Shown: positions 30,045-39,478, counted from the first letter of the stretch. The stretch: DNA of 64,000 nucleotides from Bacillota bacterium (GCA_022360955.1 JAKSBV010000396.1:1-64000); one strand, 5' to 3'. Numbers and translations are program-made. The notes: generated from the sequence alone by a model not told the origin.

Positions 30045-30187
30045 ATTAAAGATTTGGGTTTGGATATATTGACAAATCTAAGTCTTTTGTTTCGTTGCTT
30101 TTCAAAAAAGTTTATTTATGATACTATATATGTAATTTATGATAGGATATTATAGTCAATTGGTTTATAGAGGGGAACGAACAATGA

Positions 30188-30331
30188 TTATAAGTAGTAT
30201 TTGAGGTAATTCATTGTTTTCTCTATTAAATTGTCAGGTTTATTCCCCCATTCTTCATTAACGCTGTTTTGCATTGCATCACATAACAAAAAAAGATTAA
30301 CTGGGCGTAAAACAGTGATTTTATATATACT
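30188..30331 (-). pseudogene. Possible C-terminal fragment of a decayed gene
   Basis: On the minus strand an open stretch of 47 codons, without a start codon or ribosome binding site, ends in a TAA and encodes a protein-like tail (DAMQNSVNEEWGNKPDNLIE, then KTMNYLKYYL). Together with 30450-30563 and the intervening half repeat it may be the remnant of a minus-strand gene. The family is not recognised, and an open stretch of this length in AT-rich DNA may be chance. Confidence 0.3.
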
Positions 30332-30399
30332 TTAAAGAACACAAAATAATGTTGAAATTGAAAATATTATAAATTTACTATTAAAAGTTTCACATCTTA

Positions 30400-30462
30400 T
30401 GGATATCCAACTTTAAAATTGAATTTATATTTACACAAAAAACGCAGAATCACCGTTGTTTT
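30400..30462. repeat. MITE-like 98-bp family, half copy E
   Basis: GGATATCCAACTTTAAAATT and TTTACACAAAAAACGCAG match the first 60 bases of copy C. The second half is missing; the sequence switches to unrelated DNA after CCGTTGTTTT. Confidence 0.75.
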
Positions 30463-30563
30463 GGAGATTCTTTAATCCATAACCGATCAAAAGGCGTTTC
30501 AAAAAAGTAGAATTTATGGAGGTCATCTACTTCTATTTGTATAATCATCATATTACCTTTCAT
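30450..30563 (-). pseudogene. Short frame of 37 codons adjoining the half repeat
   Basis: A minus-strand frame from an ATG at 30563 reads IIQIEVDDLHKFYFFETPFD and ends where the half MITE-like element begins. It may be the N-terminal part of a gene truncated by the repeat. A weak AAAGG site lies ahead of the internal ATG pair. No family is recognised. Confidence 0.35.
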
Positions 30564-30607
30564 TCATCGGAAACACGAAGAAATGGAATTGGATTTTGGT
30601 CTTCTGT

Positions 30608-30635
30608 TTGTATAAATCATGATGTGGAGTATAAT
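30608..30635 (+). promoter_or_regulatory. Candidate promoter of the sensor kinase gene
   Basis: TTGTAT (30608-30613), 16 bases, then TATAAT (30630-30635). The palindrome GTTTTATAAAAC (30639-30650) lies at the predicted start of transcription and may be an operator. The match at -35 is weak. Confidence 0.4.
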
Positions 30636-30670
30636 AGTGTTTTATAAAACTATGAAATGAGGTAATACAT

Positions 30671-32452
30671 TTGTTTAACTTGTATAGTATTAAGAATAAG
30701 CTAATTATCTTTTTTCTTATCGTTATTATCATTCCATCATCTTTCATTACTTCTGTTATGTATGATCGTGCCAAAAAAATTTTGATAGAAAAGAAGGGCG
30801 ACTCTGTTATCAGCAATTTATTTCAGACCAGCCGAGTAATGGACAATATACTATCTAATGCGGAAGAACGGCTAACATCTTTAACTGCAAGTCCCGAGTT
30901 TTATGATCAACTCAAAAATTTTTCTCGTAAAAATAATCATTTTCAGGACCAGGAAATTGAATCAATTTGGAACAGAATTTTCACACTTCAATACCATGAC
31001 ACATATATTCAAGGGATACATGTTTATCTCTACGATCAGAAAGTGATGTTTACACCCTATACCAATCGAAAAATTTTAGAAATCACTAATCCAAACTATT
31101 ATCACTGGTTGAATGTTCCTATAAATGCTAATACTAATAGCTCAGGATGGGTAATTTCCCATGGCATTACTCCGAATGTTTCCGACACAGTTGGACATGT
31201 CTTTGTATTAAAAAAACAAATAAAGAATGTCCATGAAAAACGGACAATCGGAGAGGCCTGTATTATGATTAATTTAAACAGTGTCAAATATAGTTTATTA
31301 GATAGTGTGAGAGAAGGAGACCAAGCAGCCGCACTAATTCTTAACGGTAATAAAATTATGCTGTATTCAGGGGATAACAAGGATGTGGATAGGGAAGTAA
31401 CCGATTTGTACAACATATTAAATTCAAATCAAGGATATTTTATGAAAACGCTATATGAAAAGAAAAGGTTGATTGGATATACTACTTCTGACTACACAGG
31501 GTGGAAATACGTTTCCCTCATACCCTATAGTGATATGATATTAAATGTAGCTAAGATAAGAAATCTAGCTATAGGGGTAAACATATTATCGGCTGGGTTG
31601 GCATTTTTTCTGGCATATATCTTTTCACATAGTATTTATAAGCCCATCAAAACAATAGAAAGTTCTATGAAGTCTGTCCAGTCCGGGAATTTCAAAGTTC
31701 AAATCCTAAAGGAAAGAAAAGATGAGTTTAGTATTCTGAACAGAGGATTCAACCAGATGGTTAGTCAAATTCAAAAATTAATTGATGAACTTTATCATCA
31801 AAGGCTGCTGTATAAAGAAGCAGAAATAAAAAATCTGCAAGCACAAATTAATCCCCATTTTTTATACAATACGTTAGACACTATTCATTGGATGGCTAAA
31901 TTAAATAAAATGAAGCAGGTCAGTGACTTGACTTTTTCTTTAGCTCATTTTTACCGGATTAACTTAGAGGGCGGTAAAAAAATTGTTACGGTGAGAAGTA
32001 CAATAGAACTGATTAAGGAGTATTTGAATATCCAAAAGGTACGCTATGGTAATAAATTTAATGTATATATGGAGTTAGATGAAACGCTCTTTGAGTTCAA
32101 AATTTTACATTTGATTATGCAGCCATTAATAGAGAATGCCATATATCATGGCATTGAAAAGAAAAAAGAGCAGGGCAATATATGGATAAGATTATTTTCC
32201 GCGGACGGAAATATGATATTTGTAATTCAAGACGATGGTGTAGGGATATCCCGTGAAAAATTAGAAAAAATCACTTTGCAGCTCAAGGGGCAGAAATCAG
32301 ATGACGGAAGCAGCTTTGCGCTTGTAAATATCCACAAGAGAATACAAGTGTACTATGGAGAAGAATATGGTCTGGATATTCAAAGCCAGATAAATCAAGG
32401 TACAATTGTGAAGGTATTCATTCCTGTACAGGGAATAGTTGAGGAGGCATAA
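30671..32452 (+). CDS. YesM-type sensor histidine kinase
   Basis: The 593-residue membrane kinase has an N-terminal membrane helix (about 12-32), an extracellular region of about 250 residues (dCache-like by length), a second helix (about 295-320), a HAMP domain (about 320-372), the His_kinase domain (PF06580) with INPHFLYNTLDTIHW, where the histidine is near residue 396, and a HATPase domain with MQPLIENAIYHG and QDDGVGIS. The start is a TTG nine bases after GAGG. It is followed 5 bases later by its response regulator, with a sugar importer downstream; such triads sense and import oligosaccharides. Confidence 0.92.
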   Translation: MFNLYSIKNKLIIFFLIVIIIPSSFITSVMYDRAKKILIEKKGDSVISNLFQTSRVMDNILSNAEERLTSLTASPEFYDQLKNFSRKNNHFQDQEIESIWNRIFTLQYHDTYIQGIHVYLYDQKVMFTPYTNRKILEITNPNYYHWLNVPINANTNSSGWVISHGITPNVSDTVGHVFVLKKQIKNVHEKRTIGEACIMINLNSVKYSLLDSVREGDQAAALILNGNKIMLYSGDNKDVDREVTDLYNILNSNQGYFMKTLYEKKRLIGYTTSDYTGWKYVSLIPYSDMILNVAKIRNLAIGVNILSAGLAFFLAYIFSHSIYKPIKTIESSMKSVQSGNFKVQILKERKDEFSILNRGFNQMVSQIQKLIDELYHQRLLYKEAEIKNLQAQINPHFLYNTLDTIHWMAKLNKMKQVSDLTFSLAHFYRINLEGGKKIVTVRSTIELIKEYLNIQKVRYGNKFNVYMELDETLFEFKILHLIMQPLIENAIYHGIEKKKEQGNIWIRLFSADGNMIFVIQDDGVGISREKLEKITLQLKGQKSDDGSSFALVNIHKRIQVYYGEEYGLDIQSQINQGTIVKVFIPVQGIVEEA

Positions 32453-32457
32453 TATTC

Positions 32458-33234
32458 ATGTATAAGCTTTTGATAGCCGATGATGAACAATGGATTAGAC
32501 AAGGATTATGTGAAGTGATTGATTGGAAAGCGTATAGTATATCACAAGTTTGGGAGGCTGAAGACGGAGGGAATGCTCTTGACATAGTGCGAAAAATCCT
32601 GCCGGATATTATTATCACAGATATAAGGATGCCAGATATTAGCGGCTTGGAGTTTAGTAATATTGTAAAGCAGGAGTATCCTCAAATAAAGATCATTTTA
32701 ATCAGCGGGTATCAGGATTTTAATTATGCAAAAGAAGCAATAACCCTAGGTGTCTATAATTACATTTTAAAGCCTTTAAATGAAAATGAAATTATTAAGA
32801 CTATACAAAAATGTATAAGTGATCTAGAAAATGAAAGAGCGCAGTTGAGGGAAAAAAATCTCAAACAAAACCGTTCAGTTAAAACGATAAATCCGATGGA
32901 AAATTGGGAAGAGAACGGTATGAGAAAAATTGTTAAGCAGGTAGTTGATTATATAAATGCATACTATAATAAAAAAATAAGCCTGACCTCAGCCGCAGAT
33001 TTTGTACACTTGAATTCATCCTATCTGAGTAAACTATTTTGCGATGAAACGGGAGAAACGTTTACACGTTATTTAATGAAAGTACGTATACAAAAGGCAA
33101 AAGCATTATTAAAGGACTCAACTTATAAAGTATATGAAGTGGGTTATAAGGTGGGATATGGTGATATTAAATATTTTGTTAAGATATTTAAAGATATGGA
33201 AGGGATAACACCGAGTGAATACAGAGAAAAGTAG
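32458..33234 (+). CDS. YesN-type response regulator with AraC DNA-binding domain
   Basis: The 258-residue protein has a receiver domain (1-125) with the phospho-acceptor Asp55 in PDIIITDIRMPD and the conserved Lys in LKPLNENE. The C-terminal AraC-type domain (about 155-258) has two helix-turn-helix motifs (SLTSAADFVHLNSSYLSKLF and VYEVGYKVGYGDIKYFVKIF). It probably activates the sugar ABC operon that begins 140 bases downstream. The linker is shorter than in many YesN proteins. Confidence 0.93.
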   Translation: MYKLLIADDEQWIRQGLCEVIDWKAYSISQVWEAEDGGNALDIVRKILPDIIITDIRMPDISGLEFSNIVKQEYPQIKIILISGYQDFNYAKEAITLGVYNYILKPLNENEIIKTIQKCISDLENERAQLREKNLKQNRSVKTINPMENWEENGMRKIVKQVVDYINAYYNKKISLTSAADFVHLNSSYLSKLFCDETGETFTRYLMKVRIQKAKALLKDSTYKVYEVGYKVGYGDIKYFVKIFKDMEGITPSEYREK

Positions 33235-33285
33235 TGTTTATCCTAAAAAACAAAAATAATGGAGTAAATACAATAAGAGTCCCCT

Positions 33286-33313
33286 TTTACATAAAAAAGA
33301 ATTTTTATATAAT
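33286..33313 (+). promoter_or_regulatory. Promoter of the sugar ABC operon
   Basis: TTTACA (33286-33291), 16-base spacer, TATAAT (33308-33313), 60 bases upstream of the substrate-binding protein gene. Its position suits activation by the preceding AraC-type regulator. Confidence 0.55.
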
Positions 33314-33373
33314 AAAAATCAAGTAAAACTCGGTAGAAAAGAAACTACAATATCATATTAAGGGGGAAATAAT

Positions 33374-34717
33374 ATGTTGAAAAAGAATACCTTAAGGGTG
33401 ATAGTATTAGTAATGACTATTTTGTTAATGGTTTCGGTGGCTTTGGTAGGTTGTACCGGTTCATCAAAGGAACAGAGCAATAATCAATCAAACGGCAGTA
33501 AGACAGAGAATATTGCAGAGCAGAAAAAGCCTGTTGAGCTAGCTTACTGGTTTCCTCATGGGAATGCTACCGACAAGACTGCACTTGAAAAAGCGGTAGA
33601 TGTATTCAGTAAAGCAAACCCGGACATTAAGGTTATTGCTGAATTCGTTGGAGGCAGCGGAAGCGGACAAGGAATAACAGATAAATTGGTTACAGCGATA
33701 AATGGGGGCAATCCGCCGGATGTCGTTCTTTTTGATAGATTCATGGTAAGTCAATGGGCTTCAACCGGACTTTTTGAAGATTTAACAGACCTTGCACAAG
33801 CAAGCGGCATCAAAAAAGATATGTTCTATGAATTTGCTATTAATGAAGCAACCTATAAGGATAGATTATATGCTATGCCTTTTGATACGGATTGTCGTGT
33901 ACTTTATTACAATAAAAAAATGTTTGCAGAGGCAGGCTTGGATCCGGAAAAGCCTCCGTTAACAATTGCAGAGCTGGACGAATATGCAGAAAAACTTACG
34001 AAAAAGGAAGGAAACCGATACAAAGTACTTGGATTTATTCCTTGGTTAAGTCAGGGATGGCTATATACTTGGGGATGGAGTTTCGGCGGACAATTCCAGG
34101 ATCAATCAGGAAAAGTAACGGCAAATCATCCTGATATTGTTAAGGCGCTGGAATGGGAAACTACATATGCAGAAAAATATGGTATTGAGGCAATTACTAA
34201 CTTTTCCAGTGCTTCTGGGGGTGACATTAACCCATTCAGAGCCGGGATGGTTGCTATGATGATTAGCGGCCCATGGGAAATAGCGGGGCTTAAAGAAGTT
34301 AAAGATTTTGATTACGGTGTATCTTATATTCCTACGCCTACCGGGGATAATTTTAATTCATGGGCAGGCGGATGGTCCTATGTCATTCCAAAAGGGACAA
34401 AATATAAGGAAGAAGCATTCCAATTTGCAAAATTCATGACCGTAGAAGAGGGTGCAGCAATCTATGGCAACGACACTGCACATTTTATGAGTTGTAAGGA
34501 CTTGAATGATACGTTTGACTGGGTTAAGAATGAACCTAAAGCTAAAATATTCATCGAGTTATTTCCTAGCTCATACTGCCGTCCGCCTATTCCTAAAGGA
34601 CAGCTGTTATGGGATGAATTAGCTACAGCTACTGATAAAGCACTGCATGGAAAAGGCACTCCCAAAGAATTACTAGATAAAGTAAATGAAAAAGTTAACA
34701 AAGAACTGGGATTTTAA
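33374..34717 (+). CDS. Sugar ABC transporter substrate-binding lipoprotein
   Basis: The 447-residue protein has a signal peptide ending in lipobox VALVGC (Cys at about 27), then a Ser/Asn-rich linker and an extracellular solute-binding family 1 fold (PVELAYWFPHGNATDKTALE, NGGNPPDVVLFDRFMVSQWA, MISGPWEIAGLK). It captures a mono- or oligosaccharide and hands it to the two permeases. The sugar cannot be told from sequence. A hairpin after the gene may lower permease expression. Confidence 0.93.
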   Translation: MLKKNTLRVIVLVMTILLMVSVALVGCTGSSKEQSNNQSNGSKTENIAEQKKPVELAYWFPHGNATDKTALEKAVDVFSKANPDIKVIAEFVGGSGSGQGITDKLVTAINGGNPPDVVLFDRFMVSQWASTGLFEDLTDLAQASGIKKDMFYEFAINEATYKDRLYAMPFDTDCRVLYYNKKMFAEAGLDPEKPPLTIAELDEYAEKLTKKEGNRYKVLGFIPWLSQGWLYTWGWSFGGQFQDQSGKVTANHPDIVKALEWETTYAEKYGIEAITNFSSASGGDINPFRAGMVAMMISGPWEIAGLKEVKDFDYGVSYIPTPTGDNFNSWAGGWSYVIPKGTKYKEEAFQFAKFMTVEEGAAIYGNDTAHFMSCKDLNDTFDWVKNEPKAKIFIELFPSSYCRPPIPKGQLLWDELATATDKALHGKGTPKELLDKVNEKVNKELGF

Positions 34718-34744
34718 TAAAGAAGCAAAATCATAATGATCAAT

Positions 34745-34772
34745 AAGCGGGGAATATCGTTCTTTCCCGCTT
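34745..34772 (+). terminator. Intercistronic hairpin between binding protein and permease
   Basis: AAGCGGGGAA and TTCCCGCTT pair with one bulged G, followed by GATATTTTAT. As in many ABC operons this partial terminator or stability element could make the binding protein more abundant than the permeases. Confidence 0.6.
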
Positions 34773-34799
34773 GATATTTTATCGGGAGGTATATCAAAT

Positions 34800-35705
34800 A
34801 TGTTGGGGGTAAAAAACATTTTTCCAAACAAAAACAAGAAAGAGGTTGTGGGTTGGCTGTTTGCTTCTCCCTGGTTAATTGGACTTATGGCATTTTATAT
34901 TTATCCGCTTCTTTCATCTATCTTCTATAGCTTTACAACTTTTAATGGGATTACTGTGGAGAAATTCAACGGCATTCAAAATTATATTGATCTTATTCAT
35001 AACGATGTCTTTTGGCTTTCAATGAAAAATACTTTTATATATACCATTATAGTAGTACCTGCCAGTTTGTTTTTGGGAATATTATTAGCAATTATTCTAA
35101 ATGTAAAAACTGAAGGTCGGGGAATATATCGTATCATTGCTTTTATACCTACACTCGCACCTGTAGTAGCAGTATCGATTGTATGGCAGTGGCTTCTCAA
35201 CAGTCAATTCGGATTGGTCAACTATATTCTATATAAAGTTGGTTTGCCCGGCCCTCCATGGTTCGGAAGTGAATTATGGTCAAAGCCTTCTGTGGCCCTT
35301 ATATCTCTTTGGACAATCGGAACTACAGTTCTTATTTATTTAGCCGGACTAAATGATATACCAAAAAATTATTATGAGGCAGCTACAATTGATGGAGCCG
35401 GCGTTATTAGAAAGGTTTTACATATTACATTACCTTTGTTAACGCCAGTTATTTTCTTCAATATAATTATGGGAATTATTAGAGCCGTACAGGAATTTAC
35501 CCTTCCGTTTGTTATCACCAACGGTATGGGAACACCTGCAAACTCGATGTTGTTTTATTCGATGCTGTTATATAAAAATGCGTTTCAGTATTTTAAAATG
35601 GGTGAGGCAAATGCAATGGCATGGATTATGTTTGTCATTATTATGGCTTTGACACTGATTGTTCAATATACATCGAAAAAATGGGTTCATTACATGGGCG
35701 AATAG
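34800..35705 (+). CDS. Sugar ABC transporter permease (UgpA/MalF type)
   Basis: The 301-residue inner-membrane protein has six membrane segments and the EAA loop YYEAATIDGAGVIRKVLHIT that contacts the ATPase. The first segment (WLFASPWLIGLMAFYIYPLL) is typical of the family. It is followed 12 bases later by its partner. No ATPase gene is present in the operon; such importers normally share an MsmX-type ATPase encoded elsewhere. Confidence 0.94.
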   Translation: MLGVKNIFPNKNKKEVVGWLFASPWLIGLMAFYIYPLLSSIFYSFTTFNGITVEKFNGIQNYIDLIHNDVFWLSMKNTFIYTIIVVPASLFLGILLAIILNVKTEGRGIYRIIAFIPTLAPVVAVSIVWQWLLNSQFGLVNYILYKVGLPGPPWFGSELWSKPSVALISLWTIGTTVLIYLAGLNDIPKNYYEAATIDGAGVIRKVLHITLPLLTPVIFFNIIMGIIRAVQEFTLPFVITNGMGTPANSMLFYSMLLYKNAFQYFKMGEANAMAWIMFVIIMALTLIVQYTSKKWVHYMGE

Positions 35706-35717
35706 GAGGAGTCAATA

Positions 35718-36554
35718 TTGAAAAAAAAAATAAACGAGCAAGCGAATAACATCTTACGTCATACAGTTCTTCTTATCATAAGTATGTTTTTCATGTTGCC
35801 ATTTTATATAATGGTAAGTACTTCTTTCAAAACGCAAGCCGAATGCTTTGTTTATCCTATTAAATGGCTGCCGGAAAATTTGAATTTTGCAGCTTATCAA
35901 GATGTATTTAAGATTATTCCTTTTGGAAGATACTTTATTAATACTGTTTATATTACTGCTGCAAATGTATTGGGGGTAGTATTAACTTGTCCTTTGGCCG
36001 CATATAGTCTGGCAAGACTTCGGTGGAAAGGACGTGAATTTTTATTTTTCCTTACTATTGCAGTCATGATGATACCATATCAGGTCATTATGATCCCTAT
36101 CTTCATTTTGTTTTCCAGAATGGGAGTAATTGGAACCTATTGGCCTCTCATTATTCCACAATACTTTGGAATTCCTTTCTTTATTTTTTTACTCCGGCAG
36201 TTTTTCAAAGGATTGCCTAAAGAACTTGAAGATGCGGCTAGAATAGATGGGTGCTCTGAGTTTAGTATATTTTCAAAGATTTTTTTGCCGCTATGTAAAC
36301 CGGCGATTTTAACTATTGCAATTTTTCAATTGTTAAATACCTGGAATGATTTTACGGGACCTTTGATTTATTTGACAAAATCTAAAATGTATACGCTTCA
36401 AATAGGCTTACAACAATTTAAAAGCGTACATGTTACTAATTGGCCGCCGATGATGGCAGCGTCGGTTTTGATATCATTACCTATTATTATACTATTTTTT
36501 ATCGCACAGAAACAGTTTATTGAAGGGGTTACCTTCACCGGTGTTAAAGGTTAA
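35718..36554 (+). CDS. Sugar ABC transporter permease (UgpE/MalG type)
   Basis: The 278-residue permease has six membrane segments and the EAA motif ELEDAARIDGCSEFSIFSKI. The start is a TTG 8 bases after AGGAGGA. The C-terminus (QKQFIEGVTFTGVKG) is the standard end of this family. It closes the operon. Confidence 0.94.
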   Translation: MKKKINEQANNILRHTVLLIISMFFMLPFYIMVSTSFKTQAECFVYPIKWLPENLNFAAYQDVFKIIPFGRYFINTVYITAANVLGVVLTCPLAAYSLARLRWKGREFLFFLTIAVMMIPYQVIMIPIFILFSRMGVIGTYWPLIIPQYFGIPFFIFLLRQFFKGLPKELEDAARIDGCSEFSIFSKIFLPLCKPAILTIAIFQLLNTWNDFTGPLIYLTKSKMYTLQIGLQQFKSVHVTNWPPMMAASVLISLPIIILFFIAQKQFIEGVTFTGVKG

Positions 36555-36720
36555 CATTTTGCGTCCTCAGCGATTCCTATGAAAAGTGGGTGTCAATAAG
36601 TTTCTTATATGTACAGCCACGAAGAGCAAGTTTTTTTATACGACCGCTCAAAACCAAAAAAATTCAATTTAAATTTCTATGTTCTGTGATATATTAAATT
36701 TATACTATTCTCTCTTTTGC

Positions 36721-36981
36721 TATAGATAATAAATACTAGAACTAGAAATATAATGGTATGGAAGTAACCTTATGAAGAATCTTAGAGATTGTTTGCGCAG
36801 CGTAGGAAAAGCGGCTTCAACTGTTTGAGCGCAGCGAGTTTTGGAGCATTCGTTGGGGACATTCCCCGACGAAGGAGGGGTGTGTCCCCTTACCTTAAAC
36901 CAAGCAATACAAGCTCTTAGATTCGGCATACCCGTTGCTGGAGTACGATTATATTTCACACTTTACTGTTTATTATCTATA
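36721..36981. repeat. Long-TIR intergenic repeat family, copy 2
   Basis: This 261-bp copy is inverted relative to 4210-4427 and has the best preserved ends (ATAGATAATAAA...TTTATTATCTAT type). It has an extra inner segment of about 50 bases rich in GGGGACATTCCCC and GGGGTGTGTCCCC that copy 1 lacks. There is no coding capacity. Confidence 0.8.
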
Positions 36982-37022
36982 GTAAAACTAAAGTGATACT
37001 TTTAAAGCTGCAAGCAACTCTT

Positions 37023-37056
37023 ATAAAATACACCCCTTTCCTGGGGTGTATTTTAT
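37023..37056. terminator. Strong hairpin terminator
   Basis: AAAATACACCCC and GGGGTGTATTTT pair perfectly around TTTCCT, with A-rich and T-rich flanks, so it could act on both strands. It lies 470 bases after the sugar importer operon, in a gap that otherwise holds the repeat at 36721-36981 and a short CTCAACCCTCAACTATTTTT segment. Confidence 0.75.
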
Positions 37057-37276
37057 TCAGTTGAAGGATATGATGGGGATAACCTTCTCAACCCTCAACT
37101 ATTTTTCAACCTTAATTTTCTTCAACTAAACGTTATGCACCTCCTGTGAACGCAGTGCCTTTTCAAGCATTGTTATTTATGCTACAATAAAATCATATTA
37201 ATGAGGATTTAACAAATGATGGATTTAATCATTTTTTATACTTAATTGAATGCTAATGGCCCGGGAGGAAAAAAAG

Positions 37277-38467
37277 ATGAGTACACGAAAAATACAGAAG
37301 ATAGAAGACTATACGAATCGTGCAAGCGAAAATAAAAATATAAAAATAAACGCTACTGCAAAAACGGTTATTGCAGTACTTATGATTATTCTAAGCATTG
37401 CAGGGGGGTATTACGTATATTTTAATATAGACAATATATTAGGCAGCCCATTTACCAATCATTCTATTGGGCAAAACGCCTCTGTCATAACGATTGACTC
37501 GGGTATCCGATATCAGTTTAAAACCTATAAAAACAATATTATATTTTGCAATCAAGATGGTATCAAAGCCGTTAGTAAAAAAGGGTCCGATGAATGGAGC
37601 ATACCGATGACGCTGCTTGACCCCTTTATTTACATAAATAATAAGTATATCCTGATAGCAGGCAGAGAAGGAAGAGAGGCAAATATTATTACAAGTTATT
37701 CCGATATTGCTTCCATTACAACAGAAGATCCTATTATAACGGCAAAAATAAATGCACGCGGTTATCTCGCGGTGGTTACCGAAGAAAAAGGCTATCAAGG
37801 AAAAGTAACCGTATACAATCCGGAAGGAAAAGAACTTTATAAATGGCATTCCGTTAAGAACAGAATTCTTGATGTGGATATTTCGGAGGATGGCAAAAGA
37901 ATGGCGGTCTGTGTGATGGATACCTCTAAAGGAAAAGTTTCCGGAGGGTTGATGTTTTTCTATCTCAATGAGGAAGCGCCTTATGCTGCAACGGTGATAC
38001 CAGATACCTTGATTGCCGATATAAAGTTTTATAAAGACAACAGTCTTGTGGCCATAGGCGATAATCAGACAATGTTTTTCTCACCCGAGGGCATACAAAA
38101 GTGGAGTATGGATTATATCGAGAGGGAATTACAAGCCTTTAATACGGATTCGAATGAAATCATTGTTTTAGCACAAAGTGAGAGAAGCGGAGGGGGGATC
38201 TTAAACAACAGAACGATCGTAGAAGTGCTGAATCGTAAAGGAGAAAAAGTTGGTACTTATAAGCTGGATGGAGAAATAGGGCATTTGGATGTGCAAAAGG
38301 ATGTAATCGTATTTAATCATAAAAGAAATATTCATGCAATTACGGCAAAAGGTGTTGAAATTAAGAAAGTTAGCTCCGGTAAAGATATTAAGGACCTAAT
38401 ATTATTTGATAACAAAAGGCAGGTATTGGTTGTTTCGACAAATCAGCTGAGGGTTATGGATTTATAG
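37277..38467 (+). CDS. DUF5711-like membrane-anchored beta-propeller protein
   Basis: The 396-residue protein has a short cytoplasmic N-terminus, one membrane helix (about 30-52) and an extracellular domain of about 340 residues made of repeated four-stranded blades (for example GYLAVVTEEKGYQGKVTVYN and DVDISEDGKRMAVCVMD). This matches proteins annotated DUF5711 in Clostridia, of unknown function. The ATG at 37277 follows GGGAGG. The neighbouring downstream gene encodes a CvpA-like membrane protein, 52 bases away, which suggests one envelope module. It has no enzymatic motif. Confidence 0.75.
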   Translation: MSTRKIQKIEDYTNRASENKNIKINATAKTVIAVLMIILSIAGGYYVYFNIDNILGSPFTNHSIGQNASVITIDSGIRYQFKTYKNNIIFCNQDGIKAVSKKGSDEWSIPMTLLDPFIYINNKYILIAGREGREANIITSYSDIASITTEDPIITAKINARGYLAVVTEEKGYQGKVTVYNPEGKELYKWHSVKNRILDVDISEDGKRMAVCVMDTSKGKVSGGLMFFYLNEEAPYAATVIPDTLIADIKFYKDNSLVAIGDNQTMFFSPEGIQKWSMDYIERELQAFNTDSNEIIVLAQSERSGGGILNNRTIVEVLNRKGEKVGTYKLDGEIGHLDVQKDVIVFNHKRNIHAITAKGVEIKKVSSGKDIKDLILFDNKRQVLVVSTNQLRVMDL

Positions 38468-38519
38468 CATAGCCGGGTATCTATATAAATGCAACGCGTA
38501 AATTTAGGGGGGAGACGAT

Positions 38520-39266
38520 GTGAATCTATTGGATTTTGCAGTTTTGGGTGTTATGATTTTATACTGCATAAGAGGAATGTCAAAAGGACTGGTCCTTTCG
38601 GTTTTTGATATTGCATCTTTTTTTGTTGCGGCCTTTGGAGCAGGAAAGTTTTATCCCGTTGTTTCCGATATGATAATGAAGACTTCCATATATGAGTCTC
38701 TGAAAGAAGGAATTGGAGAGAGCCTGTTTAAAAATGCGCAGCCTATTGTTCAAACGACAGCACCGGGCATAGCGGAGACAACCACGGCAGTATCGGAAAC
38801 AAATGTAGGGGTGATGCAGGATACCGTACAATCCGTTATTGATTCCTTATTACTTCCGCAATCAATTAAAACAGCGCTCATAGATATGAAAAATTTTGAT
38901 ATAAACAGTTTGTTGGATGTACAAGGCATGATTGAACAGTTGAGCGGAAATATATCGGTAATCATCGTCAATATCATTAGTGTGATCCTCATTTTTATGG
39001 CGATCAAGCTGATATTGTTTATTGTGGGTTCTACCCTCGATCAGTTTATGAAGTTACCGGTGTTGAACGAAATGAATAAACTCGGAGGGGGAATCTTTGG
39101 GGTTGTTAACGGGCTCATTATCATATATATAGTCTTTGCCATATTGACATTATTTGCCCCTATACAGGCATCCGCACCTTTAATAGAGATGATCAACGAA
39201 TCTTCAATAGCAAAAATATTTTATAATCACAACATCTTGCTGAATTGGATATTGCAAATAAATTAA
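38520..39266 (+). CDS. CvpA-family membrane protein
   Basis: The 248-residue protein begins with the CvpA signature (LLDFAVLGVMILYCIRGMSK, GLVLSVFDIASFFVAAFGAG) and has four membrane segments: two at the start and two after residue 150. The insert of about 80 residues between them is longer than in typical 160-180-residue CvpA proteins. CvpA proteins affect envelope integrity and colicin V export in Enterobacteria; the role here is unknown. The GTG start follows GGGGGGAG. Confidence 0.8.
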   Translation: MNLLDFAVLGVMILYCIRGMSKGLVLSVFDIASFFVAAFGAGKFYPVVSDMIMKTSIYESLKEGIGESLFKNAQPIVQTTAPGIAETTTAVSETNVGVMQDTVQSVIDSLLLPQSIKTALIDMKNFDINSLLDVQGMIEQLSGNISVIIVNIISVILIFMAIKLILFIVGSTLDQFMKLPVLNEMNKLGGGIFGVVNGLIIIYIVFAILTLFAPIQASAPLIEMINESSIAKIFYNHNILLNWILQIN

Positions 39267-39379
39267 TGTTTTTTGCTTTTTATGAATAGGTGAAAAATGC
39301 TTTTTTGCAGTATCTTTTCGAATAAACTGGACATATTAAAAGAAAATGGGTAAAATAATATTTAATAATCCTTCGTTAA

Positions 39380-39478
39380 AGATAACCAACCTTAAACCTA
39401 AAAAATGCTATTTACACAAACAACGATGATTCGGCATTTTTTGTGTAAATATAAATGCCATTTTAAAGTTGGGTATCT
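39380..39478. repeat. MITE-like 98-bp family, copy F
   Basis: AGATAACC...GGGTATCT, with inner TTTACACAAACAACG and TTTTTTGTGTAAATATAAA. It lies between cvpA and ilvD. The hairpin ATAGCCGGACC/GGTTCGGCTAT at 39505-39530 follows it. Confidence 0.85.

Noticed and set aside
38465-38490. Repeat end remnant (GGGTATCTATATAAA) after the DUF5711-like gene
   Set aside because: A 15-base match to the end of copy A alone is not enough to claim a repeat fragment.
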